DNA of 64,000 bases from Candidatus Flexifilum affinis (GTDB taxonomy: Bacteria > Chloroflexota > Anaerolineae > Aggregatilineales > Phototrophicaceae): positions 1 through 64,000 of the forward strand of contig JADJPJ010000100.1 of the NCBI GenBank assembly GCA_016713325.1, given 5' to 3'. The position numbers and the translations under genes were made by a program. A model generated the notes under the pieces. It saw nothing but the letters and a program-made list of their open reading frames with translations, was not told where the DNA came from and did no database searches. Each line of letters starts with the position of its first letter. Position 1 is the first letter of the stretch. This document shows, piece by piece, positions 33,937-43,275 of this stretch.

Positions 33937-36913
33937 GCGCCGCGGGGGTCTGGACCGCGGGGTCGGCGGCAGCCGGTTCGTGACGGATCGGGCTGCCCGG
34001 CTCGCCAGTCAGCGGTGAGCCGCTGGTGGCGGGCGCACCGGCCGCGGGAACGCGCGGCGCTTCGAAGGGCGATGGGGTTGGGCCGACATGCGCTGCCGCC
34101 GCACCATCTCCAGCCATCGGTGTCGCGACCGGCTGGGCGGCAGGGACTGCGTGATCTGGCGTGCGATTGCCACGCCCGAACAGGTTGGCGGCCGCGCTGA
34201 CGGCTGCTCCGGCGGCGGCACCCGCAGCGGCTCCAGCCACGGCAGCGCCAGTCGCGCCAACGCCGCTCGGCATGCCATTGGGAGCGGCTTTCGTGCCGGC
34301 GATCTGAGCGGCGGGTTGCTCGCTCTTCTCGCCTTTATCGCCGCGCCCGAACAGGCCGCGCAAACCACCCGACTTCGGGTCGGCCGGTTTGCTCACATCG
34401 GCCAACGCCGGCTGCGCTTTTTGCGGCGGGGGAGCGGTCACAGGGGCCGGACTGTCCGGCTTGGCCTCGCCCTGACGGCCGATGCGTGGCAGGCCACCAA
34501 ACAGACCGCCGCGTCCCGCCTTTTCCGTCGCAGGCGTGGGAGCCGGGGCCGTCGATGCTGCCGGGGCCGTGGGCATACCGGGGATCGCCGGCATGCCGGG
34601 CGTTCCACCGACTGGCACGGCTTCGCCGGCGGAGGGGAAGGCGACCGTGCTGGTGCGACCGCCCGTCGAAATCGAAATGCTGCGCTGCTCGTCCATGAGT
34701 GGCAGAGCGGCCTGCGCCGGCTGAGGCAGCGCCGGGGCCATCGCCGGCGTGGGCAGCGCTTCCGCTGGCCTGGGAGCGGCCAGTGCCGCCGCGGCAGCCG
34801 CTGCCGCCAGCGCCTGCTGACGTTCCATGCGCGTCGCCGCCACGCGCTGCGACCGCCGGTTGTAGGCGTCGCGCACGTTGCGGGCGTTGCTGATGGCGAT
34901 CATCGCGAAGTCCGACACGCTCAGGTTGAGCGACAGCATCAGGCCGATGATCAGCGCCAGGATGACGATCAGGAAGCCGCCCACCTCGCCGAAGTTGCTC
35001 AATAGAATGAAGTACAGCTCGCCGCCAACGTAGCCGCCGCCGCGCCCCAGATCGTAGGCGATCGGCAGGAAGACGCTGCGCACCGTGCCCAGGTGATCCT
35101 GCCCCGCCCCGACCACATAGTTGAAGGCGTCGAGGAACTGGGCGAAGGTCAGGCTGCTGATGAACAGAAGGACGAACCCGACCAGCCGCGTCCGGCTGAC
35201 GGTGGGCGCGTCTTCGCCGAAGTGCCGGGCCAGCAGCCAGATGCCGATGGCCAGGAAGACCAGCGCCGAGACCGGCGCGCCCCAGCCGAAAGCGTAGGAG
35301 AGCGAGCCGTTGATCGACTCGGTCAGCGCGCCCTTGGTCGGCGAAAGGCTGGCCAGCAGCAGCACCAGCGCGCCGATCACCAGGACGATGCCCAGGATGT
35401 CCAGCTTGTTGTCGAGCGTCAGCCCGTCCTGCTCGACCTTGACGCCCTTGCTGGCGCGCGTCTTTTTCTCTTTGGCGTCGCTGGCGAACGGGTTGAGCGC
35501 CTTGAAACGGTCCATGAGCGAGACGCCTGAGCCGGATTTTGCCTTGGCCGGCTTCTTCCCCGCGTCCGGTTTGGCGGTCGGGCCGCCCCTGGCCGCACCG
35601 AAGGGGCTCGGCGCTCCGCCAGCGGTTGCGCCACCCGCCGGCGCGCCACCACCGCCGATGGGCGTACCGCCGAAGCCGGGGGTCGGCCGCGCGCCGGAAG
35701 CAGGCGCCGGGGCATCACCGGGCTTCGAGCCGCCCAGGCCCGGCAAACGTCCGGCCAGACCGCCGCCCGCCGGTTTATCGTCCTTTCGGGCCGGTTTGTC
35801 ATCTTTGCCCTTACCGAAGGGCAGGCGACTGGTCAGGCCACCGAGCGCGCCGCCCGACGGTTTGTCGTCTTTTCGGACGGCGGGCTTGCCGGCATCCTTG
35901 TCCTTATTGCCGCCAAAGGGCAGGCGACTGGTCAGCCCGCCGAGTCCGCCGCCCGACGGTTTGTCGTCCTTTTTGGCAGCGGGCTTGCCGGCATCCTTGT
36001 CCTTATTGCCGCCGCCGAGGGGCAGACGGCCTGCCAGCCCGCCAAGCGCGCCGCCGGAGGGTTTGTCATCCTTCCTGGCGCCGGGTTTATCCGCGTCTTT
36101 GTTGCCGCCGCCGATAGGCAGACGGCTGCCAAGGCCGCCCAGCATGCCGCCGGAGGGCTTGTCGTCTTTCTTGCCGGCATCGGGTCTGCCGGCATCCTTC
36201 TTGTCGTCGGGTTTGCTGCCAAAAGGCGATCGGCCAAAGGCCCCGCCTGCGGTGCCACCGCCGGATCTGTCGTCCTTCTTGTCCGCATCGCGCGAGCCAC
36301 CGCCGAAACTACCGCCAGGACGGTCGCCGCTGCCGCCCAGACCAGGTCGGTTCAACGGCGAACCGGCACCGGGGCGGTCGTCTTTCTTGTCGTCGCCGCG
36401 CGAGCCACCGCCTGAGCCGCCAAACCCTCCGCCCGGTCGATCGCCACCACCAGAACGGTCACCACTTCCGCCCAGACCGGGCCGGTTCAGTGGCGAACCG
36501 CCAACGGGTCGATCACCACTCAGGCCGCCCCCACCCAGGGGACGATCGGGTTTCCTATTGCTATCGTCATCATCGTCGCCGGAACGCGCAGGAGGGCGCG
36601 GCGCCGCCGGATTCGGCGTGCCGGGCCGGTTGAACGGATTGGGCGAGCCGGAGCCGCTGCCGGAGCCGCTGCCAGAGCCTCCGCCCAGAGGGCTGCGGTT
36701 GAGCGGTGACGGCGCGTTGCCGCCTTCGCGGGAGCCGAACGGGTTGGCTCCACCTTCAGATGCTCCCGGCCGTGCTGGCAGACCCGCCCCACGCACAGAC
36801 GCGCCTGAACTGAACGGGTTGGGACGCGAGGTGGAGCCGCGAAGCCCGCCCTCGTCGTCTTCCTCTTCGTTCAGCTCATCGTCGTCTATGTAATCGTCGT
36901 CAAATCGACTCAT
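33527..36913 (-). CDS. ftsK: FtsK, N-terminal membrane part with long low-complexity region (frameshifted)
   Basis: After an acidic start (MSRFDDDYIDDDEL) come about 480 residues rich in Gly, Pro, Ser, Lys and Asp, including five copies of a degenerate unit with KKDDKPSGG and LGGLxxRLPxGG (about residues 230-390). Four or five membrane helices follow (about 500-665, for example LDILGIVLVIGALVLLLASL), then an Ala/Pro linker. The last residues after about 33895 are out of frame with the motor domain and not real. Together with the C-terminal frame the protein would be about 1,650 residues, twice the usual size. The ATG at 36913 is preferred over a TTG at 36937. Confidence 0.8.
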   Translation of the reverse strand: MSRFDDDYIDDDELNEEEDDEGGLRGSTSRPNPFSSGASVRGAGLPARPGASEGGANPFGSREGGNAPSPLNRSPLGGGSGSGSGSGSGSPNPFNRPGTPNPAAPRPPARSGDDDDDSNRKPDRPLGGGGLSGDRPVGGSPLNRPGLGGSGDRSGGGDRPGGGFGGSGGGSRGDDKKDDRPGAGSPLNRPGLGGSGDRPGGSFGGGSRDADKKDDRSGGGTAGGAFGRSPFGSKPDDKKDAGRPDAGKKDDKPSGGMLGGLGSRLPIGGGNKDADKPGARKDDKPSGGALGGLAGRLPLGGGNKDKDAGKPAAKKDDKPSGGGLGGLTSRLPFGGNKDKDAGKPAVRKDDKPSGGALGGLTSRLPFGKGKDDKPARKDDKPAGGGLAGRLPGLGGSKPGDAPAPASGARPTPGFGGTPIGGGGAPAGGATAGGAPSPFGAARGGPTAKPDAGKKPAKAKSGSGVSLMDRFKALNPFASDAKEKKTRASKGVKVEQDGLTLDNKLDILGIVLVIGALVLLLASLSPTKGALTESINGSLSYAFGWGAPVSALVFLAIGIWLLARHFGEDAPTVSRTRLVGFVLLFISSLTFAQFLDAFNYVVGAGQDHLGTVRSVFLPIAYDLGRGGGYVGGELYFILLSNFGEVGGFLIVILALIIGLMLSLNLSVSDFAMIAISNARNVRDAYNRRSQRVAATRMERQQALAAAAAAAALAAPRPAEALPTPAMAPALPQPAQAALPLMDEQRSISISTGGRTSTVAFPSAGEAVPVGGTPGMPAIPGMPTAPAASTAPAPTPATEKAGRGGLFGGLPRIGRQGEAKPDSPAPVTAPPPQKAQPALADVSKPADPKSGGLRGLFGRGDKGEKSEQPAAQIAGTKAAPNGMPSGVGATGAAVAGAAAGAAAGAAVSAAANLFGRGNRTPDHAVPAAQPVATPMAGDGAAAAHVGPTPSPFEAPRVPAAGAPATSGSPLTGEPGSPIRHEPAAADPAVQTPAAHVATPAASGQPTPTVQQPAAAATDSVPASVAGRHARSTRGACGSHDRTACRASVDSGRSGHAGSVRAGQPAAPGLWRSARRIPYEYGRRSAPCACAVGARSAGRRRTRRAGRGAAPHRSQQRVEAAGSGFAAGLGR

Positions 36914-37094
36914 TCGCTTCAGGTCCCTGACACTCAAACGGCTAGGGGGTTAGGGTCGTACAGTGTCGCTGCCTGCGCCGTGAAGCAGGTACGTCAAAAG
37001 AAAGGCTGCGACCTCTGTACACAGTGTAGCATAACATGGATTTCGGTAGAAAAAGATTAGAATAGACCATATGTTCTATCCTCAAGAAGCATAG

Positions 37095-37123
37095 TTGGAC
37101 AATCAGCGGGAGTCCGTTATAGA
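37095..37123 (+). promoter_or_regulatory. Predicted promoter of the epimerase gene
   Basis: TTGGAC (37095-37100) and TATAGA (37118-37123) are separated by 17 bp, 58 bp before the start codon. It lies in the 267-bp divergent spacer shared with ftsK. Confidence 0.5.
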
Positions 37124-37180
37124 GTATTCAAGCATCATGCGCTAACATGCGGATGCGACTTCGCACAAGGACAATTCACC

Positions 37181-38149
37181 ATGACCCACGCGCTCATCAC
37201 CGGTGGGGCGGGCTTCATCGGCAGCCATCTCGCCGAGCTCCTGCTGGAAAACGGCTACACCGTGACGATCATCGACAATCTCAGCACCGGCAGCATCGCT
37301 AATCTGCGCCGGGTCGATGGACATGCTCAGCTGCGCTGCGCTATCGAAGACATCCGCACCGTCAATGTGATGGATCGCCTCGTCAGCGAATGCGATGTCA
37401 TCTTCCATCTGGCGGCGGCCGTCGGCGTGGAGCGCATCATCAGCGAGCCGATCGAGACCATCGAGACGAACATCGGCGGCACCGAGGTCGTCCTCAAGAC
37501 GGCGCGTCGCTACCGCAAGAAGGTGCTGATCGCCTCGACCAGCGAAGTCTACGGCAAGGGTGTCAAGTTCCCCTTCGAGGAAGACGACGATTCGCTGCTG
37601 GGGCCGACCACGCGCAGTCGCTGGAGCTACGCCGCCTCCAAGGCCATCGACGAGTTCCTTGGGCTGGCCTATTATCGCGAAGTTGGACTGCCGGTGGTCA
37701 TCTTCCGCCTGTTCAACACCGTCGGTCCGCGGCAGAGCGGCCAGTACGGCATGGTTGTGCCGCGCTTCGTGCAGTGGGCGCTGAAGGGGGAACCTATCCG
37801 CGTGTATGGCGACGGCGAGCAGCAGCGCTGCTTCGGCAATGTGCACGACGTCATCCAGGCCATCCATAGCCTGTCACAGACCGACGCCGCGCTGGGGCAG
37901 GTGTTCAACATCGGCAGCACCGAGGAGATTTCGATCCTGGGGCTGGCGGAGCGCGTTCGCGATCGCGTGGGCAGCGGGTCGGCCATCGAACTCATCCCCT
38001 ATGACCAGGCTTACGAAGTGGGTTTCGAGGATTTCCGGCGCAGAGTCCCCTCTTTGGATAAAATAAAGCAAGTCATCGGATGGCAGCCGACCACACCACT
38101 CGACATGACGATCGATCAGATTATCGCTTATCACCGTGAGGAGAAGTAA
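37181..38149 (+). CDS. NAD-dependent sugar-nucleotide epimerase/dehydratase
   Basis: The protein has 322 residues and belongs to the extended short-chain dehydrogenases: the NAD motif GGAGFIGSH (8-16), DNLSTGS, a Ser in ASTSEVYG, the catalytic YAASK, and the substrate loop RLFNTVGPRQSGQYGMVVPRF. It most resembles UDP-glucose 4-epimerase, GDP-mannose dehydratase or UDP-glucuronate decarboxylase; the exact substrate cannot be told. AAGGA lies about ten bases upstream of the ATG. The next gene follows five bases after its stop. A role in surface polysaccharide synthesis is inferred. Confidence 0.88.
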   Translation: MTHALITGGAGFIGSHLAELLLENGYTVTIIDNLSTGSIANLRRVDGHAQLRCAIEDIRTVNVMDRLVSECDVIFHLAAAVGVERIISEPIETIETNIGGTEVVLKTARRYRKKVLIASTSEVYGKGVKFPFEEDDDSLLGPTTRSRWSYAASKAIDEFLGLAYYREVGLPVVIFRLFNTVGPRQSGQYGMVVPRFVQWALKGEPIRVYGDGEQQRCFGNVHDVIQAIHSLSQTDAALGQVFNIGSTEEISILGLAERVRDRVGSGSAIELIPYDQAYEVGFEDFRRRVPSLDKIKQVIGWQPTTPLDMTIDQIIAYHREEK

Positions 38150-38154
38150 GCATA

Positions 38155-38604
38155 ATGGCAGCAGAAATCACCCGTAAGGAACTGATTCTGGCGCTCGTCG
38201 CCGCGGGGCCGACCCCTCGTCTGGCGGGAGTGGATTTGAGTGTCCTCAACCTGACACGTCTGGACCTGAACGGCGCCAACATGCGGGGCTGCAATCTTCA
38301 GGCTGCTACTCTGCGTGAGGCCATTCTGCGTGGGGTGAACCTGTCCTACGCCAACATGATCACCACCAATTCGGTGGGCGTGGACCTCGACGCCGCGAAT
38401 CTGACCGGTGTCAACGTCAGCAGCAGCAACCTGCAGAGCGCGCGCCTGACCAATGCCAATCTGACCAACGCCACCTTCAACGGCGTGAATCTGCTGGGGG
38501 CGACCATGAAGGGCGCCATTGTCAACGGGCTGAAGTTCGACGAGAACACCACCTGGCCCGATGGCAAAAAGGGCAGCCAGAGCAACCCGGCGAATTACAT
38601 CTAG
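38155..38604 (+). CDS. Pentapeptide-repeat protein
   Basis: The protein has 149 residues. From about residue 25 to 125 it has A(N/D)LxG-type pentapeptides (LNGANMRGCNLQAATLREAI, ANLTGVNVSSSNLQSARLTN), which fold as a right-handed beta-helix, and it ends DENTTWPDGKKG as many such proteins do. GAGGAG overlaps the end of the epimerase gene, so the two are probably translated together. No function can be assigned; some relatives mimic DNA and protect gyrase, most are uncharacterised. Confidence 0.85.
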   Translation: MAAEITRKELILALVAAGPTPRLAGVDLSVLNLTRLDLNGANMRGCNLQAATLREAILRGVNLSYANMITTNSVGVDLDAANLTGVNVSSSNLQSARLTNANLTNATFNGVNLLGATMKGAIVNGLKFDENTTWPDGKKGSQSNPANYI

Positions 38605-38748
38605 TGAGAAGGAATGAGGGATGAGAAAAAGAAGAGATGAGAAATGAGAGATGAGGGAAAGCGCTAGTGGGAGATCCTGTTATCTCAGTTTGTCCCCAGC
38701 GCCTGTCTTTTCCTCATTTCTCGTCTTTTTTCCTCTCATTCCTCATTT
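38605..38748. other. Purine/pyrimidine inverted repeat between convergent genes
   Basis: The left arm is a purine-rich tract built from GATGAGAAA-like units (about 38605-38665) and the right arm is the pyrimidine complement (about 38705-38750, CCTCATTTCTCG...CTCATTCCTCATTTC). The arms can form one long imperfect hairpin between two convergent genes, so it may stop transcription in both directions. Confidence 0.5.
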
Positions 38749-39174
38749 CTATAGCGTCATCAGATACGCCACCAGATCGGCGATCTGCTGCGGGCTGAGG
38801 CGTTCGCCGTACTGCGGATACATGACATCCCGGAATCCGGGCACGAGGTAGGCGCCTGGCTCCATGATGCTCTGCGTCAGGTAGGCCTCGGCCGAGAGAC
38901 TGTCGACGCGCTGCACGGCCCGCTCGTGGATGCCTTCCATGACAGGCGCGAGGCTCCAGGCACCCGGCGCCAGCGCATGGCAGCCGACACACGGCGGCGC
39001 GTCGCTCGCCCCCACTTTGAAAATCGTCTCACCCTGTGCCGGATCGCCGACCAGAGCCGGCGCATCCATGGATACTTCCTGCGCCGAGATGAACGCGCCC
39101 ACGAACGCCTGACAGCCGGCGAGCGCCAGCAGCAGCCCCGCCCCGCCGGCGATCAGCAGCCGACGCAGGGCCAT
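38749..39174 (-). CDS. Cytochrome c lipoprotein
   Basis: The protein has 141 residues. A lipoprotein signal peptide (MALRRLLIAGGAGLLLALAG) ends at Cys21, so the mature protein is anchored on the outer face of the membrane. A single haem site CVGCH lies at 62-66, and a Met in FRDVMYPQYGERLSPQQI is the likely sixth ligand, as in small class I cytochromes c. It would carry electrons to a terminal oxidase or peroxidase. The ATG at 39174 is preferred because AGGGA lies five bases upstream. It stands alone; the cytochrome c peroxidase is 21 kb away. Confidence 0.85.
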   Translation of the reverse strand: MALRRLLIAGGAGLLLALAGCQAFVGAFISAQEVSMDAPALVGDPAQGETIFKVGASDAPPCVGCHALAPGAWSLAPVMEGIHERAVQRVDSLSAEAYLTQSIMEPGAYLVPGFRDVMYPQYGERLSPQQIADLVAYLMTL

Positions 39175-39225
39175 TTTTCCCTGAACCATACCCTTACCCA
39201 CCCAATCCCCCAACGTGAAAACCAA

Positions 39226-39418
39226 CAGGCGGCCCGCGGGCGGGGGGCGACGAGGCGGCCCCCGGCAACCCTTATCGTTTTTGTCTAGTGGACCGCCGGT
39301 GCGGGGTTACGAGGCGGACCGAACGATGGCGTCCCTACACCCAGACGGCCGTAGGAACAGGGCCCGCCCTGTCTGTTTTTGAGAACCTCTGTCACAACGG
39401 ACGAGGCAAGCCTCGTCC
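39226..39418. repeat. Repeat-rich spacer
   Basis: This contains a CGGCAACCCTTATC module shared with 2110 and 43219, a CCGCCGGTGCGG-type inverted repeat, and at 39400-39422 the palindrome GACGAGGCAAGCCTCGTC followed by CCTAC, identical to those in the 97-bp array at 1570-2030. No gene is seen. Confidence 0.65.
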
Positions 39419-40468
39419 CTACATCGCCGGCGCCAGCTTGACGACGCCGCCGGTCATACCAGGGGCGAACGCCACCGTGCCGAAGCTGACGTAGATCGAG
39501 CCATCCGGTCCCTTGGCCAGGCCAAACGGCGCGATCAGGCCACCCGCCACCACCGTATTGCCGTCGGCGCTGAGCATCAGCACGTCGCCGGGGCCAGGGC
39601 CCTGCTCGCCAAACAGGAACATCTCGACGGCATAGACCGTCTCGCCATCGACCAGGACGTCGGTGACAGCGGTCAGACCGCCGAAGGTTTCGGCCAGCTC
39701 ACCGTTCGACCAGCGCTCGACCTTGCCGGCACCGGGGGCAATGCCCGCACCCAGGAAGCCGACGTAGATGTCGCCATTGTCGGCCACTTCCACCGATGTC
39801 GGGACGTCATTGCTCGGCCAGGCGGCCACGACCTCGATGCCGCCTTCCGCCGTCCAGGAGAACAGGGCATTCGAACCGGCATCGACGATCAGCAGGGCGC
39901 CGTCCGCGGTCCAGGCGATGTCCGCGACATTGGAGTCGTAGCCATTGCCATCCGGGTCCAGTTCCGTCTCGATCGGGTTCATGTTGATGATGTGCTTGAC
40001 CGCCAGGGTCGCGGGATCGAGTTCGACGATCGAGTCCTGCCAGAAGGCGCCTGTGGTGGCCGGGCCGCCGCCGGAGTAGAGCACCCAGAGCGAATCGCCA
40101 TGAGGAATAGCGCGGTAGACGCCCATCGTCTCCATCGGCGCCGCGTAGCTTGGCATGGCGCCGATCACATCAGTGACCGTGCCATCAGGCGCGACCGAGA
40201 TGATCTTGCCGGTCATGCCGATCGACATTTCCGACTCGCCTTCCGGGCTCGCCATGGTCATCGTCACTTCACCGCCGCTGCCGGCCACGGCGACCAGCAG
40301 ATTACCCTCGTCATCGAAAGCGATGGCGCGGGGCGCGCTCAGATCGCCAACGATGAGTTCGCCAGGGAGCGGCGGCATGTCCTGCGCGAGAGCGGCGCCC
40401 GTGAACAGGACGGTGCTGATCGCCAGCAGCACAAACAGCGCAGTGCGAAGCGTGCGTTGCGACTTCAT
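39419..40468 (-). CDS. Secreted ScyD/ScyE-like beta-propeller protein
   Basis: The protein has 349 residues with a cleavable signal peptide (LRTALFVLLAISTVLFTGAALA, then QDMPP). The mature part has repeated blades of the NHL type, such as PRAIAFDDEGNLLVAVAG, VADIAWTADGALLIVDAG, PTSVEVADNGDIYVGFLG and PFGLAKGPDGSIYVSFG, as in the ScyD/ScyE family first named in cyanobacterial scytonemin clusters. No scytonemin genes are present here, so only an extracellular role can be suggested. AAGGAGG seven bases before the ATG at 40468 fixes the start. The stop lies just beyond a palindromic repeat. Confidence 0.85.
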   Translation of the reverse strand: MKSQRTLRTALFVLLAISTVLFTGAALAQDMPPLPGELIVGDLSAPRAIAFDDEGNLLVAVAGSGGEVTMTMASPEGESEMSIGMTGKIISVAPDGTVTDVIGAMPSYAAPMETMGVYRAIPHGDSLWVLYSGGGPATTGAFWQDSIVELDPATLAVKHIINMNPIETELDPDGNGYDSNVADIAWTADGALLIVDAGSNALFSWTAEGGIEVVAAWPSNDVPTSVEVADNGDIYVGFLGAGIAPGAGKVERWSNGELAETFGGLTAVTDVLVDGETVYAVEMFLFGEQGPGPGDVLMLSADGNTVVAGGLIAPFGLAKGPDGSIYVSFGTVAFAPGMTGGVVKLAPAM

Positions 40469-40850
40469 CAAAAAGCCTCCTTAAGTCAAACAAATCCCCC
40501 CTCCTCCGATCCGCAGACACGATCGAACAGCACCCGAGCGCCCAGGCAAGCGAGATGCATTGGAGCGCATCCCGACAAGCCCAGGGGGCGGTGCGATGAT
40601 CGATGTTGTGCGGCGTAGGAATTATGCTGCATTGTAGATCGAAACCCGGTGAGCGACATCAGCCAAAGGTCTAGTTCCAGGACGCGGCCTATTGCCAGCG
40701 TTCATCCCCCCAACTGTCTCTTTTTCTCCGTGCTGCGGCCCTTTTTCACCGACCGGGTGAATGGAATCTGGACCGGTTGGCGCTTTGCCAGCAGTTCCGA
40801 TGCAGCCTATACTCCTGTCAAGTCGTCAGAACGGCAGCAGGAGGCGCACG
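40469..40850. other. Divergent spacer, no gene seen
   Basis: The 382-bp region must hold promoters for both flanking genes. CATAAT near 40630 on the minus strand is a possible -10 for the ScyD-like gene. No palindrome of the common family and no credible open frame is visible. Confidence 0.4.
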
Positions 40851-41465
40851 ATGTCAGAGTCGAGTTTCAGTGCCGATCGGGATCTCAAAGAAGCCAAAGC
40901 GATGGTCGAGGGACTGACGTCGTACATTCAGGAAGAGACCCTGTACGGCCATACGCGCGGGGGGATGTTCGGCAGCGGCAACATGCCCGCGCTCACCATC
41001 GGCGCGCTGCTGATGCGTCTGCGCCGTCTGCGGGCGCTGGAGGCGACGCTGTCGCCGGCACAGCGCGACCAGCTTGGCCAGATCGAACGGCTGCACGACT
41101 CCGTCCGCTCCGAATGGCGCAACCACTATCTGGAGAAGCTGCACCGCGAGGGCACGTCGCGCCTGAAAGCGATGAACACGTTTTTTGAGGAATGCACCGA
41201 CGATCCGCGCCAGTGCCCGAACATTTACCTGCCGGAAGCGCTGCGCCGGACCATCGTTCAGGAAATCGCCCGCATGCTGGAGTCATTGGGCGAGGAGCAC
41301 GAAGAGCTGAAGAAGGCGATGCGCCGCGTCGATGGCAAGCTGCGCGGCTTCACGCAGCCGAACGGGTTTCTCTGGGCGTCGGAACTGGAGGCGATCTATC
41401 CCGCCGACGAATTCTGGTGGCTGTACGCCCGGCCGCCGCGCACCGATCGCGAGCCGCGGGGGTGA
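40851..41465 (+). CDS. Conserved-looking protein of unknown function
   Basis: The protein has 204 residues, is mostly helical and charged, and is soluble (no signal peptide or membrane segment). Notable parts are YIQEETLYGHTRGGMFGSG near residue 30, a helical hairpin of about 110 residues, and an aromatic end YPADEFWWLYARPP. A strong ribosome binding site (GGAGG, six bases before ATG 40851) shows it is real; the longer upstream frame is not needed. I do not recognise a family. Confidence 0.7.
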   Translation: MSESSFSADRDLKEAKAMVEGLTSYIQEETLYGHTRGGMFGSGNMPALTIGALLMRLRRLRALEATLSPAQRDQLGQIERLHDSVRSEWRNHYLEKLHREGTSRLKAMNTFFEECTDDPRQCPNIYLPEALRRTIVQEIARMLESLGEEHEELKKAMRRVDGKLRGFTQPNGFLWASELEAIYPADEFWWLYARPPRTDREPRG

Positions 41466-41646
41466 TTACTGGGTGTACCATAGTAGATAGAAGTTGATCG
41501 AAGGATTCGAAAGGATCCGGACGGAACCCTGAGGCGAAGAAACCAGGTCAGGAGATAAACGTCGCCAGAAGCTTTTATTCACTCACTCCTCAGTCGCAGC
41601 AAGCCGTCCTTTTGATACACTTATAGATAGGGAAAGGAGAGTCGCC

Positions 41647-42233
41647 ATGTCTGCACCCCTCAGTCAGGGAGCGATCGACGAATTGGTGGTCGCATCACAC
41701 TTCGACTTGCCGAAGGTTAAGACACTCCTTGCCGAGCATCCCGATCTGCTCAACGAGAACGCCGAGTGGATCGAGACGCCTATTCAGGCAGCGGCGCACG
41801 TCAACAATCGGGAGATCGCCGAATATCTCCTGGAGCAGGGCGCCCCGCTCGATATCTGTACCGCCGCCGTGCTGGGCCGCGCCGAGGATGTGCGCGCCTT
41901 CCTGGCGGAGGACCCCGGCCTGTCCGAGGCTCGGGGGCACATAACCTCGGAGTCCTCTTTTTCCCGGCGCTGGCCGGGAATATCGAAATCGCCGAGATCC
42001 TGCACGCGGCCGGCGCCGCGATCAACCCGGAGCTGGGGCAGTCGCCGCTGATCGGCGCGATCCTGGGCGGTCACGTCCGGATGGCTCGCTGGCTGCTGGA
42101 CCGCGATGCCGACGCCTACGCCACCGACTTTGAAGGACATACCACGCTCGATCTGGCGCGGAAGCACGAACAACAGGAGATGATCGACTTGCTCCTGCCC
42201 TTCTTCCCGGACGAGGTTGACGCCGAACCATGA
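41647..42233 (+). CDS. Ankyrin-repeat protein (one frameshift)
   Basis: Two overlapping frames form one gene of about 195 codons. The first gives LPKVKTLLAEHPDLLNENAE and NNREIAEYLLEQGAPLDI; the second continues NLGVLFFPALAGNIEIAEIL and GGHVRMARWLLDRDADAYAT, so four to five ankyrin repeats are present. The shift lies at about 41932-41942, where a run of five G would need to be six to read SEARGAHNLGV. A homopolymer error is likely. GGAAAGGAGA upstream of the ATG supports the start. The protein is probably a cytosolic binding scaffold. The next gene overlaps its stop as ATGA. Confidence 0.78.
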
Positions 42234-42844
42234 GTCGTGCCGAAAGCGCGGTGATGCGCCTCTACGAAGATTCCAGCCTGCGTGATGGTTTGACCGACGA
42301 GCCGGCGGCGCGCCTGCTGCGCTGGGCGGAAGACCAGCTCATCGCGCTGGACGAGTCGGGCGTCGACGACGCGGCATTTGAAGAAGGCGTGACCGGCATC
42401 CTGGCGTCGGTCAAGCAGATCAACCACACCGCCGATCGGACTCTTTCGGGCAGCGCGCCGCCGGATGGCGCGCTGGCTCAGGCGGCCGACACGGCGGACG
42501 TGACCACGATTGACGAGATGGGCCTGGTCGAACAGTTGATCGCCCAGGCTTCCGGACAGTCGTCGGCAGCCGATACTACCTCGTCGGCCGGTACTACCGA
42601 GTCGGCCAGTACTATGGCGTCGTCTGGTGATGCCCTGCCCAACGCTGCATTGCCCAACGCCGCCTCCATGACGGAGGACACCGCAGCGACTGAAGAATCT
42701 TCAGCACCAGCGGCGGCCTTCGAGAAATCGGCGCCGCCGCAGAACTTCCTGGCCGGGTGGGCGCAGCAGTTGCTGAGCCAGGCCTCGCCCGAGACCGACT
42801 CCAGCACCGCTCCCCCTGAAAGCGAGGAAGATGAACTCACCTGA
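42230..42844 (+). CDS. Protein of unknown function with acidic Ala/Ser-rich tail
   Basis: The protein has 204 residues. Residues 1-65 form a helical domain (ESAVMRLYEDSSLRDGLTDE, AARLLRWAEDQLIALDES); the rest is a low-complexity Ala/Ser/Thr/Glu segment with the direct repeat NAALPNAA, ending in PESEEDELT. Its ATG overlaps the ankyrin gene's stop (ATGA), so the two are translationally coupled and may act together. I recognise no family; the N-terminal part is the conserved-looking portion. Confidence 0.68.
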   Translation: MSRAESAVMRLYEDSSLRDGLTDEPAARLLRWAEDQLIALDESGVDDAAFEEGVTGILASVKQINHTADRTLSGSAPPDGALAQAADTADVTTIDEMGLVEQLIAQASGQSSAADTTSSAGTTESASTMASSGDALPNAALPNAASMTEDTAATEESSAPAAAFEKSAPPQNFLAGWAQQLLSQASPETDSSTAPPESEEDELT

Positions 42845-42998
42845 CCAGCCGTCCCGGCCGACGCCTTCGTCGCCATTGACAGAACCGCTCCATTGCCTTG
42901 CAGATAGCCACACTCCCCCTTTCCATACCGGTGTCATCGGCGTGGCGAGGGGGACTCATGAGTCCACTTATGAGTCCAATGGAATCCCATTTGAAAGC

Positions 42999-43275
42999 GG
43001 ACGCGCAGTAGCGCGTCTCACCGGAGGCATCAAGTTAGCGACTGATCGACGCCATCAGAATAGCGATGGTCGCGTCGTCCGCCGGGTGTTAAAACACCCG
43101 GCTACCCGAAAAGACAGGTCCACTAAAGGGACCAAGAACGCAGGCGTCGGGGAAGCCCCTTCAGTGGGCTTGTCGGCGGACGCGCCGTTGCGCGTCCCTA
43201 CAGCCCTCGGCGGACGCGCAACCCTTATCTTGGTGCACAGCGGACGCGCAGTAGCGCGTCTCACCGGAGGCGTCA
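42999..43275. repeat. Palindrome cluster before the PLD-like gene
   Basis: Two near-identical 30-bp units start with the palindrome GGACGCGCAGTAGCGCGTC (42999-43017 and 43242-43260) and continue TCACCGGAGGC. Between them are CCGGGTGTTAAAACACCCGG (about 43082-43101) followed by CTACCC, and GGACGCGCCGTTGCGCGTCC (43178-43197) followed by CTAC. An open frame crosses the whole cluster, but its product is repeat-derived. Confidence 0.8.

Noticed and set aside
35310..36893. 527-codon open frame on the plus strand opposite ftsK
   Set aside because: It is the complement of the Gly/Lys/Asp repeat region and yields only Pro/Ser/Arg repeats.
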